From NCBI RefSeq assembly GCF_000218685.1, contig NW_006763299.1, positions 1,380,031-1,444,030 on the forward strand: a stretch of DNA of 64,000 bases, written 5' to 3'. The notes beneath the pieces are model-generated. The model did not search any database. It was not told where the DNA came from and saw only the letters and a program-made list of their open reading frames with translations. A program made the position numbers and the translations under genes. The stretch is from Serpula lacrymans var. lacrymans S7.9 (lineage: Eukaryota; Basidiomycota; Agaricomycetes; Boletales; Serpulaceae). Each line of letters begins with the position of its first letter. Positions within the stretch are counted from its first letter, which is position 1. Shown piece by piece: positions 18,875 to 28,461 of this stretch.

Positions 18875-19135
18875 ATGAGCAAAAGCACAGCTATTCTAAT
18901 CATCACCCTATTCCCTCTCATCGCAATCATACTCTTTGGCATTGCCAAACTCTACATCTATATTACCAAACCAACTACCACCACACCTATCACCCGACCA
19001 TCAACCATTGTCTCATTTTTCCCTGCCAACGTCTCACCCACAGAGTCGTTTGTCGATATCCCTCTCACTCCCCCTTCCAACCCTGTAGCTAGAACCCTTG
19101 ACGGCGTGGAGCCCGATAGGTATTACTTAGTTTAG
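18875..19135 (+). CDS. E2 leader ORF, 86-aa predicted single-pass membrane protein
   Basis: The ATG at 18875 is 18 bp past the primer-binding site and is the first AUG of the predicted RNA after the LTR. Residues about 5-28 (TAILIITLFPLIAIILFGIAK) form a strong transmembrane segment. A Thr/Pro-rich stretch and a tail ending EPDRYYLV follow. No family is recognised. It ends about 400 bp before gag. It would be translated before gag on a scanning model, so it could either be a real product or act as an upstream ORF. No sequence similarity to the E1 small ORF beyond topology is evident. Confidence 0.45.
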   Translation: MSKSTAILIITLFPLIAIILFGIAKLYIYITKPTTTTPITRPSTIVSFFPANVSPTESFVDIPLTPPSNPVARTLDGVEPDRYYLV

Positions 19136-19542
19136 AAAAACTTCTTTACCCTTCTGACCAGGCCGCTCACTTGAGTCCGCCAGTTGGAAAAGACCTGCAC
19201 ACGGTTATTCGCTGTGTATCACTGAGACAACCGTCTGGACCTCAGTTACTATACTTTAGAACACCAATACATAGTTAGAATTAGTTACGTACACAGTCAG
19301 TGCGGGACAGAAGAGGAACTGCTTGACTAAAGAAGGAAACAGATAGACCCGGTTGATCTTACATTAGAAAGTGTTGATCCGACTTATCATCGGGAAACTC
19401 TTTTGTATGCAACCTGGGAAATTCGAAGAGTGGTTAGCAGAAGAACACTTTCACTCCGAGAACAGATTAGCTTGGGAAATTTACTTTACATTCCCAGAAA
19501 TAGAACCGATCAGAACCCGCTACCACACCCCCTACCCAGATC

Positions 19543-20733
19543 ATGACAACAGAAGCATTCGGAGAGTGGCGAGGTCCGCGCGAAGAGCCGGACACATCAG
19601 AGATAGGAATGGGAGAATTGTCAGGTGCACTCCCACCGTTGGAACCACGAGCGCCAACATCGCAGGAAGCTGGACTGGAACAGTACATTCAGACCAGAAT
19701 AGAACAGGAGCAGAGACGGCTCCACGATCTTTACGAAACGCAGCTGAAAGAGGCGAAAGAAGAAGTCGAAGAATTGCTAGCCAAGCTGAGGTTAGCTACG
19801 TCAAATTCTTCTACGTCCGCTCCCGCCGCATCCGCACCCACGCCACCCAGTACGCAGCCGAGACGCGTAGATAGAACGAGAACAGCACTCCAGAAGCCTG
19901 AGAACTTCAATGGAGACAGAAAGAAGTATAAGGCTTTCCGCGAGGCCTTAATGCTAAACTTCAAGGATGATGAGGAATATTTCGCGGATGAAAGAAGAAA
20001 GATCGCCTATGTGCTTTCTTTCATGACAGGAGGAGCAGCGGCTACCTTCAGAACGGAGTGGATGGAGACGAAACTAGAAAAGAGGATGCGAGGAGAAAAC
20101 CTCAAATCCACTTACGAAAGTTTTGAGTGGTTCGCCCACAAGATGGAGACTCGGTTCAAGAATGTTCACGAGCAACTCGCCGCCCGCAATGACATAATGA
20201 TCTTGCGCCAAGGAAAGAACACGGCAGAGAAGCACTTCGAACATTTCGAAGAACTGAGAAGAGAGGCTAACTACCTCCAAGCAGCCAATGAGGACTTCCT
20301 CATTTCGCTCTTACGTAGGAACATGAATGAACCCCTGGTCAATCAGGTGATATACGGCGGCCGGGAGCCAGCCAACTACGAAGAGTGGAAAAAGGAGTTG
20401 ATCCGCATTGACTACTTGTGGCGCCACAGAGAGGCGGAGAAGGAGAGCTTCAGAAGCACGGAGAAAAAGAAGCAAGACAGAGGAGGAAAGACCAAGCCAA
20501 AGGTCGAGAGAAAGAAGGACGGTAGCGGGTACCTTTATACCCAAGCCGGTGACCCAATGAAGGTCAACAAAGCGGAGTACCGACAGAAAGGGCTCTGCTA
20601 CCGGTGCGGAGAAAAAGGACACCGATCCTTCGAATGTAAAAAAGAAGCGCACGCAAAACCCCAATTCAACGTTAGGGAGTTCTTGCAAAAGATGAGTGCG
20701 GAAGAAAGAGCAAAGATCCTTCAGGGTTTTTGA
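19543..20733 (+). CDS. E2 Gag
   Basis: 396 codons from ATG 19543. There is a coiled-coil-like Glu/Arg-rich N-terminal part (residues 45-85), a capsid domain (about 110-300; KPENFNGDRKKYKAFREAL...), a Lys-rich linker and one CCHC knuckle (CYRCGEKGHRSFEC, about residues 355-368). The frame ends CAG GGT TTT TGA. Pol continues in -1 through GGGTTTT at 20724-20730. Gag is intact. Confidence 0.93.
   Translation: MTTEAFGEWRGPREEPDTSEIGMGELSGALPPLEPRAPTSQEAGLEQYIQTRIEQEQRRLHDLYETQLKEAKEEVEELLAKLRLATSNSSTSAPAASAPTPPSTQPRRVDRTRTALQKPENFNGDRKKYKAFREALMLNFKDDEEYFADERRKIAYVLSFMTGGAAATFRTEWMETKLEKRMRGENLKSTYESFEWFAHKMETRFKNVHEQLAARNDIMILRQGKNTAEKHFEHFEELRREANYLQAANEDFLISLLRRNMNEPLVNQVIYGGREPANYEEWKKELIRIDYLWRHREAEKESFRSTEKKKQDRGGKTKPKVERKKDGSGYLYTQAGDPMKVNKAEYRQKGLCYRCGEKGHRSFECKKEAHAKPQFNVREFLQKMSAEERAKILQGF
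20724..20733 (+). promoter_or_regulatory. -1 ribosomal frameshift heptamer G GGT TTT before the gag stop
   Basis: The heptamer fits X XXY YYZ exactly in the Gag frame, and the TGA stop follows directly at 20731. The Pol frame (TTT TTG AAG AGG CCA) is open across it. A downstream pseudoknot was not verified. Confidence 0.7.
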
Positions 20734-23700
20734 AGAGGCCAGCGGTAACACATCAACCGACTGTGCCTAAGGACAAAAGTTTCATAAATAGTTTCTCTTC
20801 TTTGTTGATCGAAGATTCCTGCTCACCGTCTACTGTATATGATACCGATCATGAAAATGAAATTGCATTAGCCAAAGACGCAGCAGATCTAAGATTGAAA
20901 GAAAAAGAAACTAAAAAAGATGTGAACCTGAATAGGGAACGGGTTAGAAAGATCCCAAACAAAGAGATTACGGCGCACTCAGAAGAGAAAAGCGCAGTAA
21001 CTAAAAAAGAATTTGTGAAGGAAGTGACTCAATCGGGCAGCACTTCATTGGAAACAACAGAACCACAGAAAGCAGTGACTCAATTGGGAAGCACTGATGT
21101 AACTGATGGTTCGACCAGTTCCAAAGAGGTCAGGAACACCTCTAATAAAAACCTAGACCACAAAGAGAGAAAGAGACTGACAGCGGCATGGACGCCACTA
21201 TGGGTTGCTGAAAGATTACGAGACCAAAAGGAAGACAGATCCATTGGTATTCTCAACATCTGGACGCACCAAAAGAGAAGCAGAGAAGTCACAATAGAGA
21301 CGATACAAGAGTTAAATGCATTAACGCTACACGATGCTGAACTCGCTCTATTAGAGTTACACACCCCAAAGAAATACATTAGGGGAACGCAAGGAAATCA
21401 GATGAAGATTACTTGCAAACTCACAACTCTTGACACAAACCGATCAACGACGATCGAAGCTCTCTTAGATAGTGGATGCACAGGGAGCTGTATAGACTCA
21501 GTGTTCGTAAAAGAACAAGGTTACGAGACAAAGAAGATACCGAGACCAATTCCAGTATATAACGCTGATGGCACACTTAACAAAGATGGTGCTATCAAAG
21601 AATTTATAGAATTACGGATGAGCATAGAAGACCACGAAGAGAACATTCACTTTGCTGTAACAAGCTTAGGGAGTGGACGCATGTTCCTTGGACATGAGTG
21701 GTTAACAAAGCACAATCCTACTATAGATTGGAAGAAGTCGGAGTTGAACTTTGATAGATGCCCGAAAGAATGCAAACGACAGGTTGACTTCCTTGATCCG
21801 GAAGAAGACCCTGACACATACTTTTCGGAAGTAGATCGCTCAGATGGGGATCAGCTGATCCAAGTGAATCTAATGAACTACGAAGATACTTCTATTGATG
21901 ATCACTACTACCATATTAGGGCACAAGGCACAACAGCTCAGAAGCTTGCCGAGGCCGCTGGTAAAGATCAGAAAGAAGGAGGATTCGAGAAGATAGTTCC
22001 AAAACACCTTCACGATTACAAAGACGTATTCGATAAAGAATCATTTGATGCACTGCCAGAGAGACGCCAATGGGATCACGCTATAGAACTCATCCCAGGG
22101 GACCATACTCTGGACTGCAAATGTTATCCACTGGCTTTAGGTGAACAAGAACAATTAGATGCATTCATAAACGAAAATCTCGAATCAGGAAGAATTAGAC
22201 CTTCCAAATCTCAATTTGCATCCCCGTTCTTCTTCATCAAAAAGAAAGATGGAAAACTCAGACCCGTCCAAGACTATCGGAGATTAAACGATATAACCAT
22301 CAAAAATAGATATCCGCTACCCTTGATAAATGAACTTGTAGACAAGCTCAGGGGCGCGAAATACTTTACAAAGTTAGATATCAGATGGGGATACAACAAC
22401 ATCTGAATCAAAGACGGAGACGAACACAAAGCAGCCTTCAGAACAAATAGGGGGCTCTTTGAACCATTAGTGATGTTCTTTGGACTCACAAACTCGCCAG
22501 CGACATTTCAAACCATGATGAATGCGCTATTCAAAGATTTGATTGATGACGGAAAAGTCGTAATATACCTCGACGACATCATGATTTTCACAAAAACAAT
22601 TGAAGAACACCGCGCAATGACACGCAGAGTGTTAGATATCTTAAGGAAGAACAACCTTTACCTAAAACCAGAAAAATGCGATTTCGAAGAGACCTCAACA
22701 GAGTACTTAGGTCTTATCATTTCAGAAAATAAAATCCGCATGGACCCGGTAAAAGTAAAAGGAATCATGGAATGGCCAGAATGCAAATCAAAGAAAGAAG
22801 TACAAGCATTCTTGGGTTTCGTGAACTTCTATAGAAGATTCATAGAAGGCTTTGGGTTGATCGCCAAGCCATTAATGAAATTGACCGGGAAAGTAGAGTT
22901 TGTGTGGGGACAGGAACAGATTGACGCTTTTAACGGATTAAAAACCCGTGTCGGATCAACTCCCGTACTCGCCTTACCAACTGATGACGGCCAATTTAAG
23001 ATAGAAGCAGATAGCAGCGATTATGCTATGGGGGCAGTTCTTTCACAAATGCAAGACGGGAAATGGAAACCGATTGCATATCTCTCAAAAGTGTTAAACC
23101 CTACAGAACGCAATTATGAGATCTACGATAAAGAACTTCTCGCTATAATGACTGCGTTAGAAGAATGGAGGCATTATCTCGTTGATGCTAAAGAGGTGTT
23201 TGAGATCTGGACAGACCACCAGAATCTTCTCTACTACAAACAACCTCAAAAGCTCAACAGACGACAAGCTAGATGGGTCATGGAATTGAGCAATTACCAC
23301 TTTACGCTCCATCATATTCCAGGTACCAAACACATCAAAGCAGACCTTCTCTCGAGACGAGCAGATCATGAAAGGGGGGCGGATGACAACAAAGACGTAA
23401 TCGTTCTAAAAGCAGAACACTTCAGAATGATGATTTCACACACAGAAAGACAACGCATGGCAGAGCAATCAGCCGATGCAGTGGAATTATACAAATGGAT
23501 CTGTAAAAGAATGATGAACGTAGACGAAGTAGCGCGGAAGATGATAGAGAAAGGGGAAGACAGAGAAAAAGGCATATGGATGGAAGACGAGATGTTGATA
23601 TTCAAAGGAAGGATCTATATTCCCAAAGACGGGAAATTACGAGAACACATCATAAAAGAAAACCATGACTCCACTGTAGCAGGACACCCCGGACAGTATA

Positions 23701-25142
23701 AAACCAAGGAATTGGTAACTAGATGGTATTGGTGGCCGTACATGGACAGAGACATCCGAAAGTACGTAGAAGGCTGTGAAACGTGTCAACGCACAAAAAT
23801 TAATTATCAAAAGAAAGTGGCACCGTTACACCCGAATGAAATCCCAACCAGACCATGGGAAATCATTACCAGAGACCTGATCGGACCATTACCGGAATCT
23901 CTCGGTTACAATATGATACTCGTGGTAGTAGATCGATTCTCGAAGATGATCAAAGTCATGCCGACTTATGATAAAGTGACGTCAGAAGGAGTAGCCAGAT
24001 TATTTAGAGACAACGTCTTTAGAAATCACGGCATACCGGAAAAGATCATTTCAGATAGAGGACCGCAATACGTCTCTAACTTCATGAAAGATCTCTATAA
24101 GCTCCTCGGGATAAAAGGAAATCCCTCGACCGCTTATCATCCTCAGACAGACGGACAGACAGAACGGATAAACCAAGAGATAGAACAGTATCTCAGAATA
24201 TTTGTCAATCACAAACAAACAGACTGGGCCGAATGGTTACCACTAGCGGAATTTTCTTATAACAATAAGTCACACTCTGCAACTGGCTACAGCCCTTTCT
24301 TTTTAAATTCAGGACAACATCCGAAAGTCACAAAAGGAATTAGAAGTACGGTAAAGACAGAGAGTGCGGAGGAGTTTGTGAAGAGGATGGAGGAAACAAG
24401 GAAAGAGGCAGAAAAATCGCTGGTAAAAGCAGCAGAAAATATGAAAAAACAATATGACAAAGGAAAGAGAGAGGCAATCGCATACAAAGAAGGAGACAAA
24501 GTATATGTTGAAGCAGAACATATAACCACCGATAGACCCGCAAAGAAACTTGACGATAAAAGACACGGACCTTTCCCCATCGAAAAGAAAATAGGCAAAG
24601 GAGCCTATAAATTAAAACTTCCTGGACGATGGAAAAACATTCACCCGGTCTTTAACGAAAAGTTACTCACACCCTTCAAAGAACCAGAGTTCGAAACTCA
24701 AAAGAAACCAAAAACCGCACCACCGGTGATAGTGGAAGGAATCAAAGAATATGAAGTAGAAGAGGTTCTAGACTCATGATTGAAACGTGGGAAACTAGAA
24801 TATTTGGTACATTGGAAAGACTTTCCAAAAGAGGATCGCACGTGGGAACCCGAATCCAACCTAACACACTCACCAAAACTCGTAAAACAGTTTCATGATA
24901 AAAACCCCAGTGCACCCCGAAGGATAGAATTTACTCTAAATTACCAACCATTCGAAAACCTCACCATCCCAACTCGTATTCGAAAATCCTTATATAACTG
25001 GGAAACCGGAAAGCTAGACTCTCACTTTCGGGACAAAAGTCCTAAGGAGGGGGTAATGTCACGATCGTATCCATCTGACTCATCCTTTTTATCTAATCGC
25101 GAGATAGAGACTATTATCTCACCTAATCTAATCTCTCTTTGA
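20730..25142 (+). pseudogene. E2 Pol (PR-RT-RH-IN-chromodomain) with two nonsense codons
   Basis: One frame throughout, broken by TGA at 22404-22406 (YNNI*IKDGDEHKAAF, where Arg is usual) and TGA at 24777-24779 (EEVLDS*LKRGKLEY, where Arg is usual). Both look like CGA to TGA changes. Domains: a ~200-residue variable leader; aspartic protease LLDSGCTGS (21462-21488); RT with YLDD (22566-22577); RNase H (EADSSDYAMG); integrase zinc domain (H...H...CETCQ, 23650-23790); DDE core with Asp near 23876, Asp in SDRGPQ near 24052 and Glu in TERINQ near 24161; GPF module (RHGPFPIEKK); and a chromodomain YEVEEVLDS...YLVHWKDFPKEDRTWEPESNL (24750-24870). The frame runs 85 bp into the 3' LTR. There is no ATG near its start, as expected for a -1 fusion to Gag. 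Confidence 0.92.
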
Positions 25143-25398
25143 TCTTATCTTATCTAGTAATCACGTGACACATTAGTAATACTCATTACCAATCAGCCTC
25201 ACGCATTACACATGTTACTTACCAATACGCTACGTCATACCTCACCGTAGCCTCATGCTTTCTTCTATATAACTAGCACGATATCCATGTACATACCCCA
25301 GTTGTAGATTTACTCTTATACTTGCTTGTCCAACACTTGTTGTGTGATTTAAGTCCTACGCTGCTCGGGTTACCGGCATAACAGCTAGGGTCTTTACA
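25057..25398 (+). repeat. E2 3' LTR
   Basis: 342 bp, preceded by the polypurine tract AAGGAGGGGGTAA and followed by TSD ATATG. Confidence 0.95.
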
Positions 25399-26439
25399 AT
25401 ATGCCCATATGCGCAAGAGTATCTATGACTCTCTTGAGGGCGTGCGAGAACTGAAGAAAGATGCCAAGGATATTTTGCAAACTGTTCACTTTCTGATTGG
25501 TGCTGTGCATTAAAACACTAATAATGACAACTTTTTTCTATGAATTGCATGTGTACAGTCAGATAAGTCTTGCAGTGGCAATTTGGTAGCTACTTACAAC
25601 TGTCAGGATCAGTCTATGGCATTTTTTAGCTTTTTGAGCGCATACTATAGGGTCGCTTATGGTTATTTGTACCATGCCTTCTAAGTCCACACCATCAACT
25701 TGCTCCCAGTACTCCTCCTCCTCCTCTGCATCTACTCCAGCCATGGTAATATCACTATCTCCAATCCAACTTGACAATCTGTGTGGCAAAAGCGAGGAGC
25801 TGAGTAATAACAAGTCCCCAACTTGCTTCCATAGTAGTGGTGCAAGTTTCTCAAACCTGGAACTCATGTCTTGAACATAGAAGTCTTTGATCTGATTGGC
25901 TGTTGCTTTGGCTGCGTTGAAATGCCAGCCACTCTCTTTCATTGAGAAGGAGCAGATTTTAGCAGCACAGTTTGAAGTAGTGACTTGAAGGGCCCAATAT
26001 TGGGCCTTGAGACTGGTTTTTGATGGTCTGCAAATGTCGAGTAGAGTGTCCATCTGTACCAGCTAATCACTCTGATTGCAATAAACGATCAATGATCATT
26101 ATTGAGGCTTAATCTTACTTGTAGTTAGTTACCCAATTTGGAATACTGTGCACTAAAAATAATGAATTTGCGTGCAACTAATATTCTAAGGGTACAGTGT
26201 CACTGGTATGGGGATGTCACTGTGGCAATAGATTGTTTACTGGTGTTATATGCCAGCCTCTATGGAGAGAGAGCAAGGGACATTCAAATTTTCTGGTCAT
26301 GTGATGTATTCTATTTTTTTTAATTTTCATATATCATCTCACATCAAACCTCTAGGATAAATCCCTCCTCTCTCAAAATAGAGGCTGGGTAGGAGCCTGA
26401 GTCCAAGAAGGACTACCTGTTGAGAAGACAGGCTCAAAC

Positions 26440-26846
26440 TGTTACAACCAAAGTTTTTGATACTCTGGCGCACAACTCAGACAAAGCTATAAAGGTAGTG
26501 GTTACCCTTTGGATAGGACCGAGTTAGTTATGGGTAAACAACAGGAGGACTCGCTGAGGAGTCTCCTTGATCTATTAGGGTATATATACTACTACAGGGT
26601 TGTTTGTACATGTGTACTGTACAGTTGATAGAGGCAGTGGCTGATGATGTCATGGGGTACAGCCCGTGTGACCAGCTCCACTGTGTGAGAGAGTTGTATC
26701 TAAAAATAAGGAAAAGACAGCGTAGCACGAGAAAAAAGAGTTTGAACAAACAGAAAAGTGCTGCATGGCACAGTGTGTGAAAACTACAGAAAAAGGTTAA
26801 AGAGGAGAATGAAAATTAAAGGTCCAAAAATTGTGTTATTGTAACA
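26440..26846 (-). mobile_element. Solo LTR (407 bp), TSD CAAAC
   Basis: On the minus strand it starts TGTTACAATAACAC and ends GGTTGTAACA. CAAAC flanks both sides (26435-26439, 26847-26851). It is clearly the same family as 56110-56795, with shared blocks such as CACACAGTGGAGCTGGTCA and GAGACTCCTCAGCGAGTCCT. Confidence 0.88.
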
Positions 26847-26952
26847 CAAACCCAGTTTGAAAAGTCCCAAAAAAAAGGGGCTACTGAAACTAAGCACCCC
26901 AAAAGGGATGTTAAAGAAATGAACAACGTAGAACGTGCCATAGCACATCTAT

Positions 26953-28428
26953 GTGCTGAAAAAAGAAACAGGCACACTCTTAATGAGATGTGCAAAAAGG
27001 ATCTCCAAGAATTTGGAGAACCTAATATCCCCCGACCCCTCACAGGATGTGACAAAGAACTCCAAGAAGAGTTCAAATGGGCAGGATAAACCTGGCAAAG
27101 AATGGGCCCCTAACTTGCCCAAAGAACAAAAAAGAAGGCAAGGACATGCCAACAGGCAGGCCCCTCCTGAACCCAACCCTGTCATGGGAGGATAAACACA
27201 AACACGTTGTGCACTCCGGCACCAACTCATGTGCCAGTGAGCCTCATAGTGCCAGGCAATGCCTGGATCAACCCAGAGGTCAAAGAGGCCTTCGCAATCC
27301 CAGGGGTGACATATAGTACTGACATCAAAAATGAATCCCTCAGTGGAGAGGGAAAATGTTGTGTGGTCTGCAACTGCACTGAAACTCATGAGGTGTACTA
27401 CTTGTCCACCAGTATGTATGTCTTCCCCATTCCTGGGAGGAGACACACTTGGTCCTACAAACAAGTAAACACTGCCATGGCCAGCCTCCACACAGGGGTT
27501 CCCCCGCCTCTTAGCACTGCTCCTTTTGGGGGGGGGGCAATAATGCATCACTTCCACATAGGATGTGGATGATTTATGTGCACGAGTGCATGGGGACAAT
27601 ATGTCCAAGGCAGACAAATGGTTTACCAAAACATTTGTTTGGGCGGCACAACAAACTGCCCAGGAAGTGACTGAGGTCCAATGTTGTGTGCGTGAGGCAT
27701 GGGTCCGTATATAAGGAGAGGATCACCCTCTCTGTGCAAAGAAGGCAAGCAGCTCATTCCCCCAGCTCACCAATCCTGCCGAAAAGCACAAGGCTTGGAT
27801 TGAGCACCATGAGCGCCCCTACAAAGGGGTCACACTATATGGGATCCACAATACATGTGATCTGGAAGAAGTGGAGGGCTACCTCCTTCTAGCTAGGCTA
27901 TGTCCCACAGCCAACAACAAGCAAGGGGAGGCTAACTACCTCCACTTCACAAAAACAGCCATCAAATTGTTGGCTTCTGGGACAGACTCCATCTCTGCAT
28001 TGAGAATGGAGCTCAACATTGTGCCCAAAAGGATGTATGAGAGATATCAAGGGCCTCTGGAGACCCTTACAGAGGAAAATGTTGTCCGTCACTTTGCAGC
28101 CAATGGAGTGACTACAGAAGAGGCCATTCAGGCAAGGCAATTTGCCCGCACCTGGATTTAAACTGAAACTGCGACATGTTTGCCCAAAGGTGCCCTACAA
28201 TGGGGTGTTGTCTTCTCTCAATGTCCTTCAGAGGACATCAAAATCCTATATGGTGCACCCAGTCCAGCCCATATGGATGTAGACACCACCCCTCAGGTGG
28301 CTGAATCATCAGAAAGTGTACATATGTGCTACATGCGAGTTGATGCCCCAGAGCACAACTATGATGATGACGCCATGGGGCTTCAGATCCTCCTGTATGG
28401 GAGCCTCAATAAGAGCATCTACAATTGA
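26953..28428 (+). pseudogene. Unidentified coding relic, several frames
   Basis: Coherent protein-like stretches succeed each other on the plus strand in shifting frames: 26953-27195 (Lys/Pro-rich), 27207-27572 (IVPGNAWINPEVKEAFAIPG ... HTWSYKQVNTAMASLH), 27770-28161 (HHERPYKGVTLYGI ... LLLARLCPTANNKQGEANYL ... ELNIVPKRMYERY) and 28180-28428. Stops and frame changes separate them. I do not recognise the family. It could be a repeat-associated ORF or a host gene that decayed. Its last frame continues openly for about 27 codons if 28461 is rejoined to 4958, as the inversion model predicts. Confidence 0.45.
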
Positions 28429-28461
28429 TGCTGTGCCTTCATAGGATGCCAAGTGCGCCGT

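Larger units (their letters stand above)
18504..25398 (+). mobile_element. Chromovirus (Ty3 type with chromodomain) E2, complete, TSD ATATG
   Basis: The element is 6895 bp with 342-bp LTRs (18504-18845 and 25057-25398; two substitutions noticed) and target duplication ATATG (18499-18503, 25399-25403). The layout is LTR, self-priming PBS, small ORF, gag, pol (PR-RT-RH-IN-chromodomain), polypurine tract AAGGAGGGGG (25044-25053), LTR. Pol carries two in-frame TGA codons where CGA is expected, so this copy is probably inactive as it stands. It sits within the DUF6589 relic. LTR similarity implies a recent insertion. Confidence 0.97.
16247..26053 (-). pseudogene. DUF6589-type gene relic, split by a solo LTR and by chromovirus E2
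   Basis: Minus-strand pieces line up in one order. N-terminal part: 26053-25600 (DFYVQDMSSRFEKLAPLLW, acidic stretch), then an intron about 25599-25515, then VLMHSTNQKVNSLQNILGIF up to 25404. Middle: 18498-17275, with AYAYDNFDDNLKT, TDSLKHLTSGLLFPL, VVLLHGDLGTGERL, GLFHLKMACADALWRTF, ETGIYGSKPGFRCMHQ, RDQQYENGLLLNKYLLLYDEL. C-terminal: 16905-16247, with FRATGKHKYT, TGKPGKFCGVDWCVE, ESPLVQIYRDTHAI. These are hallmarks of the DUF6589 proteins that abound in Agaricomycete genomes, of unknown function, which I know from memory. In-frame stops (TAA for CAA near 18030, TGA for CGA near 17995) and a frameshift near 17640 show it is dead. The reading frame resumes across both insertions once one TSD copy is removed. 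Confidence 0.8.

Noticed and set aside
19371..19874. 168-codon frame overlapping the start of E2 gag
   Set aside because: It overlaps the well-supported Gag frame, is Arg-rich as out-of-frame reading of such DNA tends to be, and has no domain. Its first 55 codons look somewhat protein-like, but that is not enough.
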